From positions 2,787-22,840 of the forward strand of contig MU129361.1 of assembly GCA_014904985.1 (NCBI GenBank): a stretch of 20,054 bases of DNA. The letters are read 5' to 3'. Made by a program: the position numbers and the translations under genes. The notes below the pieces were generated by a model. That model was given only the letters and a program-made list of their open reading frames with translations, had not been told where the DNA came from and did no database searches. The number at the start of each line of letters is the position of its first letter. The first letter of the stretch is position 1. This DNA comes from Hydnum rufescens UP504. Taxonomy: Eukaryota > Basidiomycota > Agaricomycetes > Cantharellales > Hydnaceae. Shown here one piece after another: positions 1-7,565 of this stretch.

Positions 1-372
1 TCCAACCCGGCGACCGACGAATCGGGACCAGCGACGTGAACGGCTGGTAGCCGTCACCACAACTTGTCCTCGCCTCGCAGTACATATACCTCGTCCAATG
101 CAGTCCTCCATCCTCTCCCCTTCCTTTCCCATCCTCTTCCTCTCTCTCATTAAAAACAAAAAGAAATATGTGCTCGCCCCAATGTACCATCTCTCTCGCC
201 TGAAGGAAAGACTTCTCCTTTGCTCTCCTTTCCTCTCCATGTAAAAACTATGTCGCCTGTTGGCAAAATGATGTTCATTTCTCCTAACTCTCATCTCTCT
301 CAAAGTCTGAAAGCCTCTGTGTCACTTGAATTTTTTCTTAAGACTGACCTCGCCTGGCGATGTGGACTTGTC

Positions 373-403
<31 letters not shown>

Positions 404-770
404 ATCAAAATCAAAGAAAAACAACAAGTCAAAAGAAAAACAAAAGAAACAAAGTCATAGTCCGTATAAAAACAAAAATTCCACAAGTCCGTAACAACAA
501 AACCATGCTAATTAGGAGACTCGCGACTTAACCGGTAAACAAAAACAACAGTCAATTAATCAAAAAATTCGCCGAAACCGAACCCGAACCGAGTGCCCTG
601 ACAATCCAAGGGTCCCCTCAATCTAGACCGTCTCAAATCCATTCATAAAGCACTTCTCACACAAAAATCCTCTTTCCCCATCCCATCCACTGACTCTAAA
701 AAGAACGTATGTCAAAAACAACACGACTCGTATAAATGCTTACCTAAAAAGGGGTAGGACACCATCGAAT
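1..770. other. CpG-rich non-coding stretch with pyrimidine tracts and A28 run
   Basis: No convincing gene is visible here. Positions 106-150 and 183-240 are strongly C/T-rich on the plus strand, as often seen in fungal promoters and 5' leaders. An uninterrupted run of 28 A occupies 373-400 and is followed by A/C-rich sequence to about 560. The one longer open frame (220-531) reads through the A run as polylysine and is not credible. The A run could be a retroposon tail or a simple homopolymer expansion; I see no target-site duplication to decide. Confidence 0.6.
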
Positions 771-1133
771 ATGCCTACCAACATACTCACCAACGGCATT
801 TCTGAGACTCACACGGAACTCCCATCCAACCTCGACGACGTATACATTCCGGACGATGCGACAGGATTCATGGTTTTCTTCGTACAGCATGTCAGGGACC
901 GGAACGATCCAATTCTCAATCTCCACATTGGACGAAGGGGTTACTTTTGCCCCAACACGACAACTGCAGTCCAAACGTATACGATCGCCCGCCTCGAATC
1001 GTATTGCGTAACCCGAGAATACACCGATGACTCCGATTTTCATGTAAAGGTGCAGATAAGAACGGCCGTATATGGGAATGTCGACACAGACACGGTCCAC
1101 CTTCCTACGTTCACCCATCACCCTCCTGAATAA
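771..1133 (+). CDS. Hypothetical small protein, first of three related tandem ORFs
   Basis: An ATG-started frame of 120 codons in CpG-rich sequence. I do not recognise the family. No signal peptide or membrane helix is apparent. Its second half alternates hydrophobic and polar residues (for example VKVQIRTAVYGN, about residues 93-104), which suggests beta strands. The end PTFTHHPPE is the anchor of the similarity to the next two ORFs: the next ORF ends PYFTHATPVVV, and the third carries PEPFTHLKP near its start. A pattern L.L..G..G.F.P about 50-65 residues upstream is also shared with the ORF at 1466. The shared pattern, with gaps in whole codons, is the main reason to prefer this strand over the overlapping minus frame 744-1121. 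Expression and start are uncertain; it could be one exon of a larger gene. Confidence 0.45.
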   Translation: MPTNILTNGISETHTELPSNLDDVYIPDDATGFMVFFVQHVRDRNDPILNLHIGRRGYFCPNTTTAVQTYTIARLESYCVTREYTDDSDFHVKVQIRTAVYGNVDTDTVHLPTFTHHPPE

Positions 1134-1465
1134 ACCACCATCATCATCGTCGAATCACCTCTAAAAATAATAAAAAAAAAAATCTTCCTCTATCACGAAA
1201 ATGCCAGGCGAATGAAAAACACCATAAATGGAAAAGGAGAACATAAACAGCGGGTCTGGTCACGTGTCAAAACCGAATAACTGGATACAAAAGTCATCGA
1301 AAAACGCGGACCAAACGCCTCCATCCGCGATTCTAAAAACTCCCACTACAACCTCGAAAAAGCCATGAGTTCAACCAGTATGTAAACACCACGGTCATTA
1401 AGGACGTTCATTAAACATTCAGGAACTCAGGCGATATCGAGAACTCAGGCGATAATTCGAATTCG
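1134..1465. other. Spacer between small ORFs, no feature seen
   Basis: A/C-rich, moderately CpG-rich sequence with a short A-run (about 1170-1181) and a short direct duplication of 'aggaactcaggcgata' type words around 1420-1457 just before the next ORF. No gene, splice pair or strong promoter element is evident. Confidence 0.5.
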
Positions 1466-1780
1466 ATGGATCAAATTCCTCTTTCATGTCAGGACTTTCA
1501 AACGTTGGGAGAAACTGAAATCGGCCTTGGAGTGTTAGTAACCAACCGCGACTCACACTACCTGGCACTACGTGTAGGGGAATTTGGCGTATTCTATCCT
1601 GATATCGAAAACGACACCGATCACTTCTATTATGCCTACTTGAGCCAAACCCAAACCAAGGACCTCAGCTCAGATGGTCACCTTCTCGTTCGAATCCACC
1701 TCATCCTCGTAGTATTTGGCGAAATGGACGACGAGTGCCCATACCCATACTTCACCCACGCAACCCCCGTCGTCGTTTGA
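1466..1780 (+). CDS. Hypothetical small protein, second of three related tandem ORFs
   Basis: A frame of 104 codons from ATG to TGA. It aligns by eye with the ORF at 771 across residues about 24-100: RDSHYLALRVGEFGVFYP here matches the region RNDPILNLHIGRRGYFCP there, then a strand VRIHLILVVFGE against VKVQIRTAVYGN, then the terminal YFTHATP against TFTHHPP. No known domain, signal peptide or transmembrane segment is recognised. The two frames end at nearly the same point of the alignment, which argues for separate small genes produced by tandem duplication rather than exons of one gene. Overlapping minus-strand frames (1670-1966 and 1678-1875) are treated as shadows. Confidence 0.45.
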   Translation: MDQIPLSCQDFQTLGETEIGLGVLVTNRDSHYLALRVGEFGVFYPDIENDTDHFYYAYLSQTQTKDLSSDGHLLVRIHLILVVFGEMDDECPYPYFTHATPVVV

Positions 1781-2009
1781 TCCTTTACAAAAATAAACAC
1801 CACCTCTGCCTGCGCCCTGATGACATTGACGTATGAGAAGATGACAGCGAAATATGAAGCGACCCTGCCAATCAATGAAGGAATCCGAATCCATGGAAAG
1901 CCTAAGCGAAATTAAAATGGACACATGATCAATTGGTCTACGGATGCAAAAGTGACATAAAAGCAAATCGAACGACTATCCTCAAGGCACGAATCAAAAA
2001 GTGTTCACC

Positions 2010-2375
2010 ATGCCATTGGAACTTCACACGATTGTATATCGGCAATTCGATTACCCATACCCCGAACCATTCACCCATCTCAAACCCCACATGATTATCC
2101 GCTATTATCCAAATCCCCAAGTTGCATACGATGGCGTTATAAAGACAAAAAGAGTCGACTGGACAACGTACGAGTTCGGAGAACCGCATAACAATCGACC
2201 CACGATACGCCATGATCTCGAAATCGAATTTGTCCTTCTCCTCCGCATTCCAGAAAACACCACTGTACCTCGTCGAACCTTCTCCACGGATGCTCTTGAC
2301 CTCCACCCTAATGATATCATTCAAAGTGGGTATTCGCTTAAAAATCCTAGGACAATACAAAGGAAAAACTATTAA
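2010..2375 (+). CDS. Hypothetical small protein, third related ORF, rearranged
   Basis: The frame is open from about 1956; the first ATG is at 2010, giving 122 codons. Unlike its two neighbours, the shared C-terminal motif sits at its beginning: LELHTIVYRQFDYPYPEPFTH matches the last strand plus FTH motif of the other two. A second, weaker match follows near the end (EIEFVLLLRIPENTTVPRRTF). It may therefore hold the tail of one unit fused to a second unit, perhaps from unequal exchange within the tandem cluster or from a lost upstream exon. Function unknown. The minus frame 1938-2360 overlaps completely and cannot be excluded by inspection alone. Confidence 0.4.
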   Translation: MPLELHTIVYRQFDYPYPEPFTHLKPHMIIRYYPNPQVAYDGVIKTKRVDWTTYEFGEPHNNRPTIRHDLEIEFVLLLRIPENTTVPRRTFSTDALDLHPNDIIQSGYSLKNPRTIQRKNY

Positions 2376-2684
2376 AAACGCGGATATTAAAGACCCCTAC
2401 CCAACAATAAGCGACTTCTATCACCAAATTCGAAGCATAAACTCGCAGGAAATCTCGCTTTGGTTCGAAGGATGGACATGGTGGTTCTACACAAGGAGGC
2501 ACGATCAGATCTCAATCGTATAACTGTGGAAAAAGGCAAACGACATTGCAAGGGGCTGCAATTAAAGTGTTCACCATCTGGAAGATAAAAACATCCAGTA
2601 TCAGAAAATGCGAAATCACACCACTTCCAGCCATTGGAGATCACATGACCAATTACGAAATTAATTACAGCTATGCGCGGAAAT

Positions 2685-3110
2685 CGAATTCATTCTATAA
2701 CCTCCGTCAGTTTTGATCGAGAAGTACGCCCACATATAACACTTTAGAAAGCCTACGATTCACACCTTTCGAACGGTACCAAACACAAGTCGAAACGGAC
2801 CAAAACTGCACTCTCCAGGCTAATTTTACTACAAATCCGGAATTTCTAGTAAAAAACGAATTTCTCCGTCAGTTCGCATTCAATCCTTTCGGAACAACCG
2901 CGCCTAGAAAGATATAAAAAATCCGCATCCAACGGTACTGAGCACGTGAAGAACAGATCAAAACTGAACTCTACAGAGCGATATTACTATCAGAATCAAC
3001 ACCATCATAAAAACGAATTTCTCTGTCAGTTTAACCGGATCTTCTCGGAACCACCGCGCCCAGAAAGCTGTGAAAATCCGCATCTAATGATACCAAGAAC
3101 ATCCTAATCT
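2685..3110. repeat. Three degenerate ~160-bp subrepeats inside copy 1
   Basis: Units begin at 2685, 2857 and 3014, each with 'cgaatt' followed by a TCCGTCAGTT-like word. Units 2 and 3 share further blocks: TTCTCGGAACCACCGCGCC-like text and AAATCCGCATC. Spacing is 172 and 157 bases. The same three units recur in copy 2 from about 4173 to 4600. They are diverged enough to predate the 1.49-kb duplication. Confidence 0.7.
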
Positions 3111-3304
3111 ATGGTAAACTGCTGTTTTGCATTGAATCCCATCCCACTGACTTGTCCCCATTATCAATCCAAAACAAAAACCTTAACCATGGAGCTATGG
3201 CTTCAAATTAATCTCCAAAACCCGAAGATATACTTTCATTTCCTCCAGAATGCTCCAATGGTCAGTTGACCACATGCTCCAAGCTTCCCATGCTCAACAA
3301 TTGG

Positions 3305-3522
3305 TGACATCACCCCCCTCCCCCATGATTCTTTTGTTTCTTTATGATGCATCACTTATGACATCACCTTCATGATTCTTTTGGTTCTCCTTATGCCATG
3401 ATCAGCTATGACGCACATTATTACATATCTTGTTATTTTTCTTTTGTTCCTCACTATGATCACATATGACTCACCATGGGGAGTATATTCTGTAAACACA
3501 GCCACCTTCGAAGGTATAAAAG
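3305..3522 (+). promoter_or_regulatory. bZIP-type sites upstream of TATA box, copy 1
   Basis: TGACATCA occurs at 3305-3312 and 3359-3366, TGACTCA at 3467-3473, and TATAAAAG at 3515-3522. TGACTCA is the classical AP-1/Gcn4-type site and TGACATCA is a CRE-like relative. Spacing to a TATA box on the plus strand looks like a core promoter firing rightwards. No convincing ORF follows within the next 400 bases, so it may drive a non-coding or element transcript, or be an LTR promoter. Confidence 0.45.
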
Positions 3523-3926
3523 CTGGTAGATTTCTGTACACCACACATCATCTCTTCTGGAAATCATTCCTGTCAACACTGTCAGCTTTTTCGCTTGCCT
3601 CTAAAGGACAGTCTAATCTATAAGCATCTGGAGCTAAGTCATCTTCAAGGTTGTTGAGCACAAAGCCACTGTAGCCCCTATACAAGCGATCACTAAAGCC
3701 AAGGATAGTTGCAAAGGACCTAGGGGTTATGAGTTTGCTGGACATCTCAAGAAAAGTAAGCATAATGAAATACATATCAGGTTTTGAAGAAAGAGGAAAG
3801 AAACATACTAAAAGACTAACCAAGCCGAACAGTTCTATAACCCACAGATATCGCATTTTGACAAGGAACATAAACCAAGAATGCAACCAAATATCGAGTA
3901 ACAGTCAACAAAACAACGACATCAAA

Positions 3927-5412
3927 CTCGCAGGAATCTCGCTTTGGTTCGAAGGATGGACATGGTGGTTTCTACACAAGGAGGCACGATCAGATCTCAA
4001 TCGTATAACTGTGGAAAAAGGCAAACGACATTGCAAGGGTGCAATTAAAAGTGTTCACCATCTGGAAGATAAAAACATCCAGTATCAGAAAATGCGAAAT
4101 CACACCACTTCCAGCCATTGGAGGATCACATGACCAATTACGAAATTAATTACAGCTATGCGGCGGAATATCGAATTCATTCTATAACTCCGTCAGTTTT
4201 GATCGGAGAAATACGCCCATATAACACTTAGAAAGCTACGATTCACACCTTTCGAACGGTACCAAACACAAGTCGAACGGACCAAAACTGCACTCTCCAG
4301 GCTAATTTTACTACCAAAATCCGGAATTTCTAGTAAAACGAATTCTCGTCAGTTCGCATTCAATCCTTTCGGAACAACCGCGCCTAGAAGATATAAAAAA
4401 TCCGCATCCAACGGTACTGAGCACGTGAAGAACAGATCAAAACTGAACTCTACAGAGCGATATTACTATCAGAATCAACACCCATCAGTAAAAAACGAAT
4501 TCTCTGTCAGTTTACACCGGATCTTCTCGGAACCACCGCGCCCAGAAAGCTGTGAAAATCCGCATCTAATGATACCAAGAACGTCTATATGGATGCAAAC
4601 TGCTGTTCTGCATCGAATCCCATCCTATGCACTTGTCCCCATTATCAACCAACAACAAAACACCTTACCACTGGACTATGCTCAAATTAATCTCCAAACC
4701 AGAGATATCCTTTCATTTCGCCTCCAGAATGCTCCACATGGTCAGTGACCACATGCTCCAAGCATTCCACATGCTCAGCAAATTGGTGACATCACCCCCC
4801 TCATGATTCCTTTTGTTCTCTTTATGAATGACATCACTATGACATCATCCTCATGATTCCTTTTGTTCTCCTTATGCATGACTCAGCTATGACCACATTA
4901 TTACATCATCTTGTTATTTTCTTTGTTCTCACCTATGACTCACATATGACTCACCCATGGGGGAGTCATATTCTTAAACACAGCCACCTTCAGAAAGGTA
5001 TAAAAGCTGGTAGATTTCCTGTATCCCCACACAATCATCTCCTCTCTGGAAATCATCACTGTCAACCACTGTCAACTTTTCTGCTTGCCTCTAAAGAACA
5101 GTCTATCTATAAGCCATCTGGAGCTAAGTCATCTTCAAGGTTGTTGAGACAAAGCCACTGGTAGCCCTCTACACGAATCACTAAAGCCAAGGATAGTTGC
5201 AGGACCTAAGGTTAGAGTTGCTGGACATCCAAGCAAAGTAAGCATAATGAAATACATATCAGGTTTTGAAGAAAGAAGGAAGAAACATACTAACAAGACT
5301 AACCAAGCACTGACCAGTCTATAACCCACAGATATCCGCATTTTGACCAGGAGAACATAAACAAGAATACACAAATATCAGTAAACAGATCAACACAACA
5401 CAAACGACATAT
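3927..5412. repeat. 1.49-kb tandem direct duplication, copy 2
   Basis: Second copy, directly abutting copy 1. Homology ends around 5412, where copy 1 has the junction 'acgacatc' and this copy passes into unique sequence 'acgacata'. The same internal order is seen: subrepeats, then the purine/pyrimidine mixed block, then TGACATCA/TGACTCA sites, then TATAAAAG at 4999-5006, then a downstream ~400-bp leader-like tract without an ORF. Open frames found here (for example 4425-4748) do not survive in copy 1 because of indels. Confidence 0.88.
4787..5006 (+). promoter_or_regulatory. Dense bZIP-site cluster plus TATA box, copy 2
   Basis: TGACATCA at 4787-4794, 4829-4836 and 4840-4847. TGACTCA at 4879-4885, 4936-4942 and 4947-4953. 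TATAAAAG at 4999-5006. Six perfect or CRE-like sites thus lie within about 170 bases, ending 46 bases before the TATA box. Part of the density comes from an imperfect ~55-bp internal duplication around 4795-4885 containing TCATGATTCCTTTTGTTCTC twice. Copy 1 keeps fewer perfect sites. Confidence 0.5.
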
Positions 5413-5667
5413 AAGCCTTTCTATAAGCATCCCAAACGATATATCATTGACTACAGCTAGTCCATATCCCTTCCTATTCTCCACTGAACACTATACATGT
5501 CTTGCAGAGTGTGATCAACCATTGAAGCAAACCAGCCCAACAAATAACAACAGAAATACAGTCTCCCATCCACACACTGGCTGAACCAGATTTTGATTTG
5601 ACAGTCATTGGAGCTCCCAACCCTTCTTCTATAGCGGTGATATAACTACAGTGGTAGCAATGGTGCA
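5413..5667. other. Junction sequence between duplication and KDZ fragment
   Basis: Beyond the end of homology with copy 1 and before the last recognisable KDZ codon. On the minus strand, after the KDZ motif ending DDVDKW, the expected continuation of the transposase is not recognisable; a 65-codon frame at 5474-5671 does not resemble it. This is probably where the transposase gene was cut by rearrangement. Confidence 0.5.
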
Positions 5668-6899
5668 CCATTTATCGACATCATCCCTCCATCCTTCGGG
5701 AAGGTTAACATCAGGAATCAGGCATGCTGGACACATGATGGCTAATTATCCTCTCTTCATCCCTTGTGCTCCGGATGAGTCATGTCCACACCTGGCTTGT
5801 TTCAACAGTTTAAGATGCCTCCAAATTCATATCATTCGAAGGAAGGTGGTGTAATGAGACTGAAACACAGTTATTAGTAGAAACTGTATCAGCAGTATTA
5901 TGAACCTACCTTAATATTAACCAGACCTGTGTTACTTGTCTCTCACTCTCATGCTTGATAAAAATGGATTGTTGAAACCTTCAACTGGATGGACTGAAGA
6001 TGGAAATAGTGCAAGAGCTGAAATGTGGAGCAGGTTTGGGGTTGTTGAACTGTTGTGGGAAAAAGGCCATGTTGAAGAAGCTGATTGAGGACACTGCATG
6101 TCTTCGAACATCCACAGAAGATGATATTGACCGAATGGAGACCATTAACATGGAGGACAATGAAATTAGACAGGCCAGCTTTAGGGGATGGGCACACATC
6201 TTGCTCGTCGGATGCATGATTGAGTTGGACACATAGGCCCAAGTTGGCCAGAGCAACTGCTTTGAAGTGCAAGCCTTTCCATTCCTAAACTGTACTCAGC
6301 AACTGGAGTAATACTGCTAACAGGGGATTGGAACTTACCTTAACATGATGGAATGGTAGTCTTGCATGCCAATGAAGGCAACACCCTTTGCAAATAAGCT
6401 CATCAAAGAAACATTCGTTGCAGCAATACACACTGCTTTCCCCAGGGATATTGCAGGCAGGGCACCCTAATACTTGCAATCCATCTCCTTGCCCTTCGCA
6501 CCAGAGCAAGGCATCAAGGAATGCGTCCCAATAAGGTATCCATGTCTTCAACGGTTCATCCTGTTGAGTTTGTTAGTGGGCTAGGAAAATGGAGACATTG
6601 AAGACACTCTACCATACCACAGCTTGATAGCATTTATGATGTGGTGCTTGGATGTAGTGTACAGCTCTGAGGGGTCCTTCATCTTGTCTGACATCAAGTA
6701 AACCAGGCTCTATATCCTCATCAAGAACAGTGTCAGGGGGTACTCTCCCTTTACTTGGAGATACCGGTATCAATGTGTTTTCTGTGGTCAATGTTGAAGG
6801 AGCCCTGTGTCTGGGAACAATGTGTTCCACAGGCACATGGACATGGTCATCATAGTCACAAGTGACAACCACCTGGGGGCAGTTCTTATGTTTTCGCAT
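5668..6899 (-). pseudogene. KDZ-superfamily transposase, 5' part only, four exons, decayed
   Basis: Minus-strand exons at 6618-6899 (ATG at 6899), 6339-6560, 5910-6284 and 5668-5859. The introns of 57, 54 and 50 bp (6561-6617, 6285-6338, 5860-5909) are GT..AG and keep one frame. About 357 codons remain. Exon 2 holds the cysteine cluster typical of KDZ transposases (CPAC, CCNECF, CKGCC, then HWHARLPFH). Exon 3 holds LGLCVQLNH and the CGC block followed by PQTCSTFQLLHYFHL. Exon 4 holds IWRHLKLLKQ, a degenerate RGHD-type stretch, MCPACLIPDVNLPEGW and DDVDKW. The known family is a class II DDE-type transposase expanded in agaricomycetes; the catalytic region lies after this point and is missing. 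In-frame stops: TGA at 5949-5951, 5943-5945 and 5827-5829, TAA at 5746-5748. The TGA in exon 4 falls where arginine is expected. The gene is certainly non-functional as assembled. Confidence 0.87.
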
Positions 6900-7036
6900 A
6901 GATGAATATGAGGGAATGGAATGAGGTAGCTCGGTCGACTGTATGCAACAAACAAAGTGGAACTAAATTTTTGCTGACACACAGATCCACAGTCACTGGG
7001 TTGGCAAAGTTGCCTATATTCTATGCATGAGAAGTG
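6900..7036. other. Upstream flank of KDZ fragment
   Basis: This is the presumed 5' side of the transposase gene. No TATA box or terminal inverted repeat is obvious. A minus frame (6788-7090) overlapping the transposase start in another frame is considered a shadow. Confidence 0.4.
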
Positions 7037-7372
7037 TGCTAAAAGGTGTTTTGTGTTATCCAAAATAGTAATGTATGTATCCCCCATCATTCTATATTTT
7101 TACAGAATTATTTGAGTGTTTTTGATTTTGAGTTTCAAGTCAATAAATGGGTGAGTTTGGGAGTCAAGACATGGATCTTTAAGTATCATGAATCTGAATT
7201 TTGATGCTAAAAGGAGTTTTCTGTTATTCAAAATAGTAGTGTATGTATCCCCATCGTTCCATATTTTTTGCCAAATTATTTGAGTGCTTTTTGATTTTGA
7301 GTTTCAGGTCAATAAGTGAGTGAGTTTGGGAGTCAAGACACCATACCTTGAGAATCATGAATCTGAATTTCA
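7037..7372. repeat. Two tandem ~168-bp direct repeats
   Basis: Copy 1 is 7037-7204 and copy 2 is 7205-7372. Both begin TGCTAAAAGG and contain AAAATAGTA.TGTATGTATCC, TTATTTGAGTG..TTTTGATTT, GAGTTTGGGAGTCAAGACA and end ATCATGAATCTGAATTT. Divergence is by scattered substitutions and small indels. No reading frame is evident. Confidence 0.85.
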
Positions 7373-7565
7373 GTCACTATAATCCCCCCACCCTGTATCA
7401 CTTCATTATTATACTATGTGGTATAGTACTAATGATCTTATGCTCGAGAATTGTGACTGCTCTCAGTCACTAGATGCAAGTTCGAACTCGAACACACTAA
7501 GTTATATTGATACGAGCAACTGTAATTAGAATGAAAAAAAAGGCAAGGACAAAGAGGAATGTCGT
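7373..7565. other. Short non-coding gap
   Basis: A/T-rich sequence between the 168-bp repeats and the 3' end of the unknown minus-strand gene. It includes TCGAACTCGAAC-type words around 7483-7496. Nothing else is recognised. Confidence 0.4.

Larger units (their letters stand above)
2441..3926. repeat. 1.49-kb tandem direct duplication, copy 1
   Basis: Starts at the word aaactcgcagg and runs to the point where the same word recurs at about 3925. Copy 2 follows immediately, with an offset of 1487 bases. The 5' part (to about 3120) is CpG-rich and contains three degenerate subrepeats. The 3' part is A/T-richer and contains a promoter-like block. Differences between copies are overwhelmingly single-base insertions or deletions, many in homopolymers, with few substitutions. 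No intact coding frame is shared by both copies, so I do not call a gene in it. It resembles a long terminal repeat in having a TATA box and bZIP sites, but I found no internal retrotransposon genes or primer-binding site. Confidence 0.88.

Noticed and set aside
220..531. Plus-strand 103-codon frame
   Set aside because: Reads through the A28 run as polylysine; no motif.
744..1121. Minus-strand frame of 125 codons overlapping the first small ORF
   Set aside because: Its similarity to the other minus frames follows from DNA similarity, and motif ends and gap pattern are more consistent on the plus strand. Not excluded absolutely.
1938..2360. Minus-strand frame of 140 codons overlapping the third small ORF
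   Set aside because: Same reason; it shares an IPIY/LPIY word with the frame at 744-1121 but lacks a common start or end with it.
2455..2475. GGTTCGAAGG as a tRNA T-loop
   Set aside because: No acceptor, D or anticodon arms can be folded around it.
2441..5412. A complete LTR retrotransposon with the two copies as its LTRs
   Set aside because: The copies abut directly with no internal gag/pol region, primer-binding site or polypurine tract between them.
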